A stretch of 64,000 bases of DNA from Planomicrobium sp. YIM 101495. Its GTDB lineage: Bacteria; Bacillota; Bacilli; Bacillales_A; Planococcaceae. Within the stretch, counting starts at the first letter, position 1. Every line of letters begins with the position of its first letter. A model generated the notes under the pieces. It made no database searches. It was not told where the DNA came from and saw only the letters and a list, made by a program, of their open reading frames with translations. Location of the stretch: the NCBI RefSeq assembly GCF_009707665.1, contig NZ_WLZW01000001.1, positions 682,001 to 746,000 of the forward strand, written 5' to 3'. This document shows positions 34,831-42,960 of the stretch, piece by piece. The translations under genes were made by a program, and so were the position numbers.

Positions 34831-35385
34831 CTAAACCAGCGTTTTCCATTCTCCATTTTCTTTGATGAGCGATTCGACAATCGGACGTGGCTCACCGTCT
34901 ATCATCACGAATCCCTCCACAGGCTCTTTCCAAGCGCCGTCTACTTTAATCTGTGGAAAAGGTGCGTAACGTTCCCCGCGTACGTACCAGTAACTTCCCT
35001 GGCGACCATCAATCGGATAGGCACCTTCATCTGCGATGACTTCGTCCACATATGTTCCGCGAGAATAGTTTGTTTGCACCTCGTATATTTCTCCAACGGC
35101 GCTTGTCCCGCTTCTGCGCAGCTTTAGGAGCGTTTGCCCTGACGAGATACCTCCCGGCGGGTTTATTACTTCATCTTCATTCGACCCAGCTCTGTAACGA
35201 TCCTCTCCTGTTGTCGGAACGGAAGTGTGGTTGCCCGAGACAGTGAACATTCCTGTGAGAGGATTTAAAGTGTAGCTTTCATACCCTCTTGTGGAAAGCA
35301 TACTACCGAGAATGCCAGCATCTTTCACAAATTCCTCTGAATAATTCGTCCTCGCTAAATACCGCTGATAAACATACTTAGCCAT
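34831..35385 (-). CDS. tail-associated protein, unknown
   Basis: 184 residues from the ATG at 35385 (GAGGTG upstream). Beta-rich, with GSYWYVRGERYAPFPQIK and a C-terminal WKEPVEGFVMIDGEPRPIVE repeat-like stretch. By position a tail-tip or fibre component. No firm family. Confidence 0.6.
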   Translation of the reverse strand: MAKYVYQRYLARTNYSEEFVKDAGILGSMLSTRGYESYTLNPLTGMFTVSGNHTSVPTTGEDRYRAGSNEDEVINPPGGISSGQTLLKLRRSGTSAVGEIYEVQTNYSRGTYVDEVIADEGAYPIDGRQGSYWYVRGERYAPFPQIKVDGAWKEPVEGFVMIDGEPRPIVESLIKENGEWKTLV

Positions 35386-35396
35386 CCACACTCACC

Positions 35397-36053
35397 TCAC
35401 TCATATCGGAAATACACCGACCCGTCTTCTAATCCCGCTGGCGGTGCGCCTGTGCCAGTCAGAATACGTCGGTGTCGATCTGTTTCCGCTAAATGGTTTT
35501 CGATTGCACTAATCCAGAATAATGCTTCCGCAAGCTCAGCTTGGACGGTGCTGTCGAATTCGGTTTCGGTACGGAACACGATGTCTTCTGCCTCTGGTTT
35601 GTCAGACAGGTCGGCATAGGAGCCGCTGAACAATGCCTTCCCCGCTTCTTTATCGACTTTTCCCGCCAGCTGATTAATGATATTCGTGGCAAAATCCGGA
35701 TCGTTGTTGAGGGCTGCTGCAATCTCGTAAAGCGTGTCCAACGCTTCGGGTGAACCGTCCACCATTTCCGCTAGTTTTGTGACGGTATACTGCCGAGCTG
35801 TGGATAGTGCCGCGTCCGCTTTTGCCTGTGATCCGTCTGGTGTTTCCTTCGCATCCAGTTCACCCTGCAGCCCGTCCACATCCGCAATGTGATGACGATG
35901 ATCGTCGAAGTACGGATCGGATGGGTACGTCGCGAGCAATGAAGCGACGTCCGCCTGTAGATATTCCGGAACACGAGCAGGATCGAAGTCTTGGTAATAA
36001 ATAAAATCCGCATAGATTTTGACTAGCGGATTTGGCTTGGTTTCTGTTGCCAT
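35397..36053 (-). CDS. tail fibre-like protein
   Basis: 218 residues. The fibre-type phrase HHIADVDGLQGELDAKE, a helical region with coiled-coil character, and a C terminus GAPPAGLEDGSVYFRYE as seen at the ends of phage fibre or baseplate proteins. Probably part of the host-recognition tip. Confidence 0.65.
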   Translation of the reverse strand: MATETKPNPLVKIYADFIYYQDFDPARVPEYLQADVASLLATYPSDPYFDDHRHHIADVDGLQGELDAKETPDGSQAKADAALSTARQYTVTKLAEMVDGSPEALDTLYEIAAALNNDPDFATNIINQLAGKVDKEAGKALFSGSYADLSDKPEAEDIVFRTETEFDSTVQAELAEALFWISAIENHLAETDRHRRILTGTGAPPAGLEDGSVYFRYE

Positions 36054-36104
36054 TCATTTTTCCTCCTTTCGAGAATAGAAAAAAGAGCACCTAAAAGGCA
36101 CCCT

Positions 36105-36635
36105 TTAAACTTCCACATATGTTCTTCCATTGTCATGCGATTCCAAATGATAACGTGGACCTAACTCCAAGAAAATGCGACCTTGTGGATCGATCTCAAA
36201 TCCATAACTCTTGTAATAACCGAGTTGTCTTTGATTTTGATCAGGTGATTGAAATTTTCTCTTTCCATAAATTTTTGAAATGTCTCGTTTGTAACATTCG
36301 TCAATGGCGATTGTCATTAGGGCCGTTCCGTAGCCTTTGCCGAATGGTGGTTTCCCTTTTGGCGAGTGACCGTCTCCTTCTAGGACACCAACATCACCAA
36401 TCATTAGGGCGTCTTTCTCAAATACACCGGTCAGATAGGAAGAATAAATACCGTACCCGTCCGTGTAAAACAACTCAATTCGTAGCGTGTCACCCGTTGA
36501 GCGATTCTGATTCATTAAAATCCACTCTGCATATTTCGTAGAAGCGAGTTTCAGATCGGTGCCTTTCGCGAACCTTAACAATTTCTTCCGTTTAAGGTAT
36601 GCGGTCAAGCGTGAATCAAATTTCGGTTTTCTCAT
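36105..36635 (-). CDS. GNAT-type acetyltransferase in the tail module
   Basis: 176 residues from the ATG at 36635 with GGGGG upstream. The acetyl-CoA loop is PFGKGYGTALMTIAIDEC, followed by QLGYYKSYGFEIDPQGRIF. N-terminal region is not GNAT-like. It may modify a tail protein or a host factor; such genes are rare inside tail modules. Confidence 0.65.
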   Translation of the reverse strand: MRKPKFDSRLTAYLKRKKLLRFAKGTDLKLASTKYAEWILMNQNRSTGDTLRIELFYTDGYGIYSSYLTGVFEKDALMIGDVGVLEGDGHSPKGKPPFGKGYGTALMTIAIDECYKRDISKIYGKRKFQSPDQNQRQLGYYKSYGFEIDPQGRIFLELGPRYHLESHDNGRTYVEV

Positions 36636-36710
36636 TCCCATCCCCCTTTGTGTGTCTAAAAAGGTTTATTCGACAGGTGGAAGGGAATTCCTCTTTTGGG
36701 AATAAGAATT

Positions 36711-37295
36711 TTAATCATTAGCATCTGAATTGCTAGTTATAAAATTTTGCAGAATTTCTAAATCCTTTAGCTGTAAATCCATGGATCTTTCTATCATTGT
36801 AAAGGTAGATAATAATCGCTCTATAACAATAGTAGAACACAAATACGATAAAATCATTCGAACCTTGCTAATAAAATCAAGATTTTTGAACTTGATACCC
36901 TCGGGTAAAGTACCATGAAATTCTTTTAAACTTTTCTTAGACAATGGAGATTTGAGGTAATCTAATTCTCGTTCACCCATTTGAAAGTTTAAATTATGAG
37001 CATACGAGTTCCTGATGTCATTAAGCTTAGTTAAAGAAGCATATGCATCTTTTTCCACCAATCCAAGTGCATAGACAAGTTGTAGTTTTTCTGATAGATA
37101 CTTTAATTTTAATGCTTCAGGATTTACCATTACCTTTTCAATAATTTTATAAAGTTCTTGTTCTATAAACATATGCGCTTTCAGAATGATTATTAATAAA
37201 TTATCATGTTCAGTTTCGAGTAAAAAATCATCTCTTACCTTAATAAATTCTTTAAACATCTCTTCTTTTTGCTTCTCGCTTAATTCTTTATCCAT
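36711..37295 (-). CDS. HEPN-like protein (cargo)
   Basis: 194 residues, all-helical, with the motif RNSYAH at residues 95-100, the R-N-x3-H of HEPN ribonucleases. The first part EHDNLLIIILKAHMFIEQEL is the usual HEPN helix 1. Clearly more AT-rich than the tail genes on both sides. Possible abortive-infection or superinfection-exclusion gene carried by the prophage. Confidence 0.65.
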   Translation of the reverse strand: MDKELSEKQKEEMFKEFIKVRDDFLLETEHDNLLIIILKAHMFIEQELYKIIEKVMVNPEALKLKYLSEKLQLVYALGLVEKDAYASLTKLNDIRNSYAHNLNFQMGERELDYLKSPLSKKSLKEFHGTLPEGIKFKNLDFISKVRMILSYLCSTIVIERLLSTFTMIERSMDLQLKDLEILQNFITSNSDAND

Positions 37296-37456
37296 TATTA
37301 TCTCGCATCCCTTCCTTTTAAATATACTACAAGGGATAAAGAGAAAATAATACTAATATTCTTTATAATTCAAATTGAGAAAACTGAAAAGCAAAGGATT
37401 TAAAAAATTTTAGGTATTCTTTAACCATTCATCTAATTAGAAAAGAATTTGAAATT
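37296..37456. other. AT-rich gap
   Basis: 161 bp, no gene. Likely holds the promoter of the HEPN-like gene. Confidence 0.4.
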
Positions 37457-37678
37457 TTATTCCTCTACCTCCTCCATAAACTCCCCCTCAATCACCCGCG
37501 CAAACGCCGGCGAATCAATATCATAGGTCTCCACCTCCGGATTGCCGTCGAGATCCACGAGCGTTCGTGCGAATTTGTCATGGCACATGGCTTTTGTGCC
37601 GTTGATGGACGTGCGCCAGTTCGATGTATCAAAGCCGACTGATTGCCAGTATGCGATTGTTGCGATGCAAAATTTCAT
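37457..37678 (-). CDS. hypothetical tail-module protein, 73 residues
   Basis: Overlaps the LamG gene by ATGA. Acidic C terminus (EGEFMEEVEE); contains YWQSVGFDTSNWRTSINGTK. Unknown; probably a small chaperone or partner of the LamG protein. Confidence 0.65.
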   Translation of the reverse strand: MKFCIATIAYWQSVGFDTSNWRTSINGTKAMCHDKFARTLVDLDGNPEVETYDIDSPAFARVIEGEFMEEVEE

Positions 37679-38181
37679 AAGTTCCAGCGCTCCTTTTCGA
37701 GTTGGTAGTTGTGCGCGACTTCTTCGGGTGTTAGGGCACGGTTGTAGACGCGGGACGTATACAAGACTCCTGAAAATAAATAACCAGTTCCCGTATGCCT
37801 AGACCAGTTCCCGAGGCCGATATACCCACCCTGTACCAACTTATGCTCTTTACTAGATATATATATACCATTGATATATAAATGAAAACTGTCGCCATCA
37901 TAAGTCACTACTATATGGTACTTCTTGTCGAAATCCACACTATCTCCCGAGAAATATAGGTGAGTGTATGCACCCACCCCATCTCCCGCAGAGACGACAA
38001 CTCTTCCTCTTCGGATTGTGACCGCAAAACCCGTAGAAGGTTGCAGTATATTCAAGGAGCTTAATGGTGCACCCCATTCAGATGTATCTGATTTCAAAGA
38101 TGTGGTTTCATAAGTGCAAACAACCGAAGGAGATAAGTTTATATTTCCTTTATCATCCACCCCATCAAAAACCAAAGCCAT
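37675..38181 (-). CDS. LamG-domain tail protein 1
   Basis: 168 residues forming essentially a single concanavalin-like (LamG) domain: VTYDGDSFHLYINGIYIS, GYLFSGVLYTSRVYNRALTPEE, ending EKERWNL. The same ending occurs in the gene upstream, so the two are paralogues. Likely carbohydrate-binding on the tail tip. Confidence 0.75.
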   Translation of the reverse strand: MALVFDGVDDKGNINLSPSVVCTYETTSLKSDTSEWGAPLSSLNILQPSTGFAVTIRRGRVVVSAGDGVGAYTHLYFSGDSVDFDKKYHIVVTYDGDSFHLYINGIYISSKEHKLVQGGYIGLGNWSRHTGTGYLFSGVLYTSRVYNRALTPEEVAHNYQLEKERWNL

Positions 38182-38182
38182 T

Positions 38183-38929
38183 TTAAATCCCCCACCTCTC
38201 TTTTTCCATTTCGAAATTATGCTGGATTTCTTGTTCGGTTAGTGCGCGGTTGTAAATGCGCGCAGAAGAGATGCGCCCTGCGAAAACTTGTGCGGCAGGA
38301 TTCATCGCTCCAATAATTAAATTAACCCTTGAATAATTTAAACGCCCTGGAGCATCTCGGATGAAATCTGCTTTCGCATTTATAAATAGAGATAGGGTTT
38401 GCGAAGCGAAATCAAACGTTGCTACAACATGATATTGTGTGTTCTTTTTGAGGTTCCGCACACTGAAGTTGTTAGGTGACGCCAGTCCCCCTATGTTTAC
38501 ATTAAGTCTGTCGTCACTCCATAGGGCAAGACTGAAAAATGACCAGTTTTTATCAATAAGTCTCTGCCAAGTGCTGATTGAGCCCGTAGTAAAAGTAAGT
38601 TCTAAAGACATGCTTTGAATGTTCTCCAGTGTTGGCGGATTCCCTATAAAGACCAAATCATCCACGCCGTCAAAGTTTACCCCCCCCGAATTTCCATAAC
38701 CTTCCACATACCCACTACCTTCTTCGAAAGCGAAATTCACCAGTTCCCCGTGATTGCCGTTGCCGCTTAAGTCCTCCGCCACCGCACGCTGGGCATCGCT
38801 GTTTGTTCTGCCCATGAAGTCGTACCACAGAACCAAGCCGTCCATTACAGGTGACGGATGAATAATATCCCCGCCTTGATAAGCACGAGCGATTTTATTC
38901 TCGCCGATATAAGCGTCTTTGATTTTCAT
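38183..38929 (-). CDS. LamG-domain tail protein 2
   Basis: 248 residues. N-terminal 40 residues (MKIKDAYIGENKIARAYQGG) are the virion-attachment module seen in phage tail proteins; then a LamG domain with GLVLWYDFMG, VATFDFASQTLSLFINAK and ISSARIYNRALTEQE, ending EKERWGI. Receptor-binding candidate. Its neighbour lacks the attachment module. Confidence 0.8.
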   Translation of the reverse strand: MKIKDAYIGENKIARAYQGGDIIHPSPVMDGLVLWYDFMGRTNSDAQRAVAEDLSGNGNHGELVNFAFEEGSGYVEGYGNSGGVNFDGVDDLVFIGNPPTLENIQSMSLELTFTTGSISTWQRLIDKNWSFFSLALWSDDRLNVNIGGLASPNNFSVRNLKKNTQYHVVATFDFASQTLSLFINAKADFIRDAPGRLNYSRVNLIIGAMNPAAQVFAGRISSARIYNRALTEQEIQHNFEMEKERWGI

Positions 38930-38933
38930 GCAC

Positions 38934-40028
38934 TCACCCCCTCACCCAGTACAGAATTGAGTCGTCTTTTTCTGGAATGGCGTCGTATTCTGCGAGTGTG
39001 CCTGTCCACAGACGGATTTGCCCGACGCCATTTTCATTATGGTCGCTCATGGCTTGTCGGACGAATTGGTCGGTTTCTGCGACGGATGACGCGATATCCG
39101 GAAGGAATTCTTCCTGGATGTATGCCATTTGTACAGCCACCGTGCCTATCTGTTGCAGTTGATCCGCACTCTGCTGCTGGGCGATATTCCCCTGTTCCGT
39201 CGCAAATTCTCCCGCCTCATTCGCCCCGTCCCGCGCCTGTTCTGTTTGCGGAATCAATTCTTCCACAGACGAGCGCACCATTTCCGTCGCTTCCCGCTCT
39301 TCCGATGTCGCCAATCGTTCCGCTTCTGTATTCTGCCGGACAGTTTCGGTTTCTTCCTTCGTCTGATTCGCTAAATATGCCGCTGAATCCGCATCATCTG
39401 CCGCACCGTCTGCACGAGTAGCTGCTGCATTCGCACCATCCCGCGCGGTATTCGCTTCCGTAACCGCTGTTGACATCTCGTCGAGCGCCACCTTCTTATC
39501 TGCTTGCAAATCTGCAAGCGCCCCGTTAACAGCGCCAGTCAATTCTTCCCGAGCCTTAATAGCCGCCAGTGTCGCTGCTTCGGCTTCTGCCATGATTTCC
39601 GGACCTCGCACAAGTACCTGTTCAATCAGTGAACCTTCACGCTCCGACGGCACGTATTCGCCTGTTAAATCCTTGTCGACCTCGTATCTAAATTGCGCTG
39701 ACGTGTTACGACCGTCCACAGAATAGAGCTGGACAGCTGCACGCACACTGCCTGTTAGGAGTGTTTCATCTGTGCCGAGGTGGAACATGACTCCATTCGT
39801 CCCTTCCACACGCTCGCCTAATACATAAAAACTCTTGCGGTCCGGTCGCTCACTTGTCATCGTGATCGTCGGGAAATTGTCTAGCAGTCCCTGATCGCTC
39901 CTCCCGTCATCGGTTACGCGGACAAGAAAAAACGTCGCCGTGTCGCCTTGTGTGACGGTCGGGACGTAATACTGAGTTTCCTGCTTTAAGTCCACCTCAA
40001 TGATATGTGGCACTGGTTTAGTTATCAT
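38934..40028 (-). CDS. BppU-family baseplate upper protein
   Basis: 364 residues. N-terminal DUF2479/BppU domain (YYVPTVTQGDTATFFLVRVTD), a Thr/Ser beta region and a long coiled coil (ANTARDGANAAATRADGAAD and similar) that should form the stalk carrying receptor-binding proteins. C-terminal IRLWTGTLAEYDAIPEKDDS is a common tip module. Confidence 0.85.
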   Translation of the reverse strand: MITKPVPHIIEVDLKQETQYYVPTVTQGDTATFFLVRVTDDGRSDQGLLDNFPTITMTSERPDRKSFYVLGERVEGTNGVMFHLGTDETLLTGSVRAAVQLYSVDGRNTSAQFRYEVDKDLTGEYVPSEREGSLIEQVLVRGPEIMAEAEAATLAAIKAREELTGAVNGALADLQADKKVALDEMSTAVTEANTARDGANAAATRADGAADDADSAAYLANQTKEETETVRQNTEAERLATSEEREATEMVRSSVEELIPQTEQARDGANEAGEFATEQGNIAQQQSADQLQQIGTVAVQMAYIQEEFLPDIASSVAETDQFVRQAMSDHNENGVGQIRLWTGTLAEYDAIPEKDDSILYWVRG

Positions 40029-40045
40029 TATGAGACCTCCTTTCG

Positions 40046-40417
40046 TTATTCGGGTTTAATCGCGCCGAACCCTGTAATCCGTTGCGTTGCATAAGATCCG
40101 ATTAGCGCTCCAGCGAATGCGACAAACTCCCCGCGCGAACCATTAAACTGGCTTGTGGCGCTGGTGAGTTCCTCGTTATCCTCCGCCTGTACAACCACTT
40201 TCGTGCCCGTGTTTAAATACACGTCAAACAGATTATCCGTTGCATCTTCCGGCAAGACTGGCGCAACCATTGCGATATTCCCTTTTCTCTCCATGATTTT
40301 CGGTCCAATGTTGATAAATTGAGCACTCGGGTTCGCGAATGTACTTTTCAGCATGTCGATGTCCACGTCTTTTATTGTCCAAATAACCCCGTCTTGTGTG
40401 TAAATTTTAAAATCCAT
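40046..40417 (-). CDS. hypothetical baseplate protein, 123 residues
   Basis: Beta-rich, no known family: DFKIYTQDGVIWTIKDVDID and a C-terminal FAGALIGSYATQRITGFGA. Between the tail lysin-like and BppU genes, so probably baseplate-associated. Confidence 0.65.
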   Translation of the reverse strand: MDFKIYTQDGVIWTIKDVDIDMLKSTFANPSAQFINIGPKIMERKGNIAMVAPVLPEDATDNLFDVYLNTGTKVVVQAEDNEELTSATSQFNGSRGEFVAFAGALIGSYATQRITGFGAIKPE

Positions 40418-40429
40418 CAGTTTTCCTCC

Positions 40430-42196
40430 TTAAATAAATTGCAGTCTACGGCGTGTACCGTTGCCGTCATACACATTCAAAAAGTTTCCATCGATTCCAA
40501 GCGCCAGCCGTTGATTCAGCGACGTTCCCGTGAGCACAGGCATGTCGTTCCCGAAAGACGGATGACGAGCTTCGAGAAGTCCGCCCGCAATGATGTAAGA
40601 TGCAGATAAGGTGATGCTGTCCCCTTGCGAATAGACAGTCGCTCGGCCGTTATTAAAGCTCAAGCCTTTTAGCTGGCCATTATTCGCTCGACCAAACTCA
40701 ACTCGATCCGCAACTCGGACGATCCCTTCCAGCTCTATTTTGGTAGCACTGATCAACGCACCCGCAGGAGCCAACTCAATCCGGTTGATGATGTTCGCGC
40801 CTGTGTAGTCGGTATAGCTCACTTTTTGCGTAAGCGTGCCCGATACAGCATCCAAGTCTTGCTCCACTGTTGTAATCTTGGTTCCGAGCGCGGTAACGGT
40901 AGTGTTTTCCGCCTTCGAACTGATACGCCCCGACAAGATGTTGAAGTTTGCCGTAGCTGTATTTTGGACTTTTCCGACTTCCGCGTCTGTATAACTTTTT
41001 GTCGTTTGAACAGCCGTAGTAACTTGACCAGCAAGAATGTCGAAATTTGTTGAAGCTTCTTCTCTGACCTCTCCGAGTTTTTCGTCGGTGTAAGTTTTAT
41101 TTGCAAGAACCTCTCCGCGAATACCATCCGCTTCAACGATCCAGGAAGCATAGGCTTCCACGATTTCACCATCTAATCGCTCCGCTTCTTGGGTGATGCG
41201 CTCGTTCGTCTGTTCAAACTTGGTTTGGTTCTGCTTGTCGTTTTCGTCGATTTTTACTTTTTGTTCAATTAAAATATCCTGCAGCGTTTTCTGTTTGGCA
41301 TTCCCGAGAGTGATCGATTTCGTGACCCACTTGCCGTTTCTGATGATAGTTTTTTTAGCGTAGATGCGAGTTTTGAATTTCAATTCCATGCCCTCGTATA
41401 TCAGCCAAACACGCTCTCCAAGATCTCTATCCTTTAGTTCAAGCGCATCAAGCTCATAAGAAATGTCCGGATAATCTTGTAGCTCACGTTTAATGCGCTC
41501 AGTCAGGGACGCAGGGATCGTGTACCGCTCGTCTCGTACCGGTTCCGCTTCACGGTTTTGTGTGCCGTAAATATCCGCGAGAGGAGAAACGTAGGTGACT
41601 TTTAATCCATTCGCACCGTAACCCGTAATCCACGTACGGAGGTTGCTAGCATCCACACTTTTCGAGAGAGCTCTGATATTGTGCTTGTAGCGATACTGAG
41701 TGTCGTGGTCGCCACCGATTTGTTTGGAAAAATGCACGCGATTCCCGGGCATGATTTTGAATTCACACTCGAAGGCTGCACACAAGTCCTGAACCAGCTT
41801 AATAACATTCCCTTCGCCATAATTCGGAATCAACGCGGATCCGATCACGTCGCTTGAGAACACCCATCCCGTGCCAGTGAAAACGTGACTCGCAAACTGC
41901 TGGAGGGTTCGAGTGCCGCCGTAAATTCCTTCGCGTCTGTGCCCGATCAAGTCGTAGAATGTTGACAGGGCTGTAACGGTCTTCTTTCTTGGTGTTTCTT
42001 TGAGTTGCTTAATCCGGAAGTCATAGCCGTTGGCGGAAATGATGGCTTCTTCTTCTATTAAAGAGTGCCCCGGATTATTGGCATGAAAAAAAGAAGTAAA
42101 AGAAACCGTAAAAGTCCCGTTCACTTCTTCATTAATTTCGGCATCTTGAAAATTATTAATTCGTTCTTTCTGTCCGTTATTCGTGACTGTTAGCAC
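40430..42196 (-). CDS. tail endopeptidase-like protein (Tal)
   Basis: 588 residues. N-terminal prophage_tail/Siphovirus ReqiPepy6-like region (INNFQDAEINEEVNGTFT, YDFRIKQLKE) forming the tail-tip cap; coiled coil in the middle (NDKQNQTKFEQTNERITQE); C-terminal beta region. No obvious peptidase motif is seen, so lytic activity is not claimed. It follows Dit, the standard order. Confidence 0.85.
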   Translation of the reverse strand: MLTVTNNGQKERINNFQDAEINEEVNGTFTVSFTSFFHANNPGHSLIEEEAIISANGYDFRIKQLKETPRKKTVTALSTFYDLIGHRREGIYGGTRTLQQFASHVFTGTGWVFSSDVIGSALIPNYGEGNVIKLVQDLCAAFECEFKIMPGNRVHFSKQIGGDHDTQYRYKHNIRALSKSVDASNLRTWITGYGANGLKVTYVSPLADIYGTQNREAEPVRDERYTIPASLTERIKRELQDYPDISYELDALELKDRDLGERVWLIYEGMELKFKTRIYAKKTIIRNGKWVTKSITLGNAKQKTLQDILIEQKVKIDENDKQNQTKFEQTNERITQEAERLDGEIVEAYASWIVEADGIRGEVLANKTYTDEKLGEVREEASTNFDILAGQVTTAVQTTKSYTDAEVGKVQNTATANFNILSGRISSKAENTTVTALGTKITTVEQDLDAVSGTLTQKVSYTDYTGANIINRIELAPAGALISATKIELEGIVRVADRVEFGRANNGQLKGLSFNNGRATVYSQGDSITLSASYIIAGGLLEARHPSFGNDMPVLTGTSLNQRLALGIDGNFLNVYDGNGTRRRLQFI

Positions 42197-42211
42197 ATAT
42201 CTTCATCCTCC

Positions 42212-42958
42212 TCACACGAAATAGAAGCGCGTGGATATCGACAATACAAAATCTCCAGTTGCTCCACTAATCTTAATTTCGTTGTTTCCGGGAGCGAAAC
42301 TAATCATTTCTTGGTTTGTATTTCCGAACACCGATAGCCCGTTCTTCAGGGATTGGACACCGACCAATCTCAATTCATCATTCGCGACGGTGTTACCGTT
42401 GTATCTCCAAACATCTCCAGTAGTGAGGTTCGTGATGGTGAGCGATCTTGACGCGCCACGAAAAACAATTTCCGTTTCGTTCTGGGATCTCATGTCTATT
42501 GCTTCCGTTCCTGGATTCTTGAAAATGAAAGAATCGGTGTCAAAGTTCCGGGTGAATTTAGACACGGTTTCGGCAAACGGCGAAAAGGCGACTAGTTGAA
42601 TGTCAGCAGTGCCAAAGCGAGAAACGCGTTGAAGATCAAATTCTCCGCTACATTTTACTTTCCACCGCTTTCCTGCTGCATTCTTATCCATTAAGTAAAA
42701 CGGCTCCCTGCTACGGAATATTTTAAAGATCAAATCACGTTTGCGGACAAGATCCTCTGTGTTGATTCCCTGGACTTTCAGTCGACATATTAGTGTGCGC
42801 GGAAGGATGGTCGTCTCTAAGTCGTGGTAGCCGTCCTGCCCATCCGCTTCGAACGTTTCGTAAGCATATGCAGGGGAAGATACTATGAAGTCCAAGACCC
42901 TCAGACCATTTTTCTCTAAATCGTAGAATTCTCCGTTTAACCTCTTTATTGTCAGCAA
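42212..42958 (-). CDS. distal tail protein (Dit)
   Basis: 248 residues of the Sipho_tail family: an N-terminal belt with GLRVLDFIVSSPAYAYETFE, then DGYHDLETTILPRTLICRLKV, and a galectin-like C-terminal half. Joins the tail tube to the tip complex. Lies 2 bp after the tape measure. Confidence 0.88.
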   Translation of the reverse strand: MLTIKRLNGEFYDLEKNGLRVLDFIVSSPAYAYETFEADGQDGYHDLETTILPRTLICRLKVQGINTEDLVRKRDLIFKIFRSREPFYLMDKNAAGKRWKVKCSGEFDLQRVSRFGTADIQLVAFSPFAETVSKFTRNFDTDSFIFKNPGTEAIDMRSQNETEIVFRGASRSLTITNLTTGDVWRYNGNTVANDELRLVGVQSLKNGLSVFGNTNQEMISFAPGNNEIKISGATGDFVLSISTRFYFV

Positions 42959-42960
42959 AA

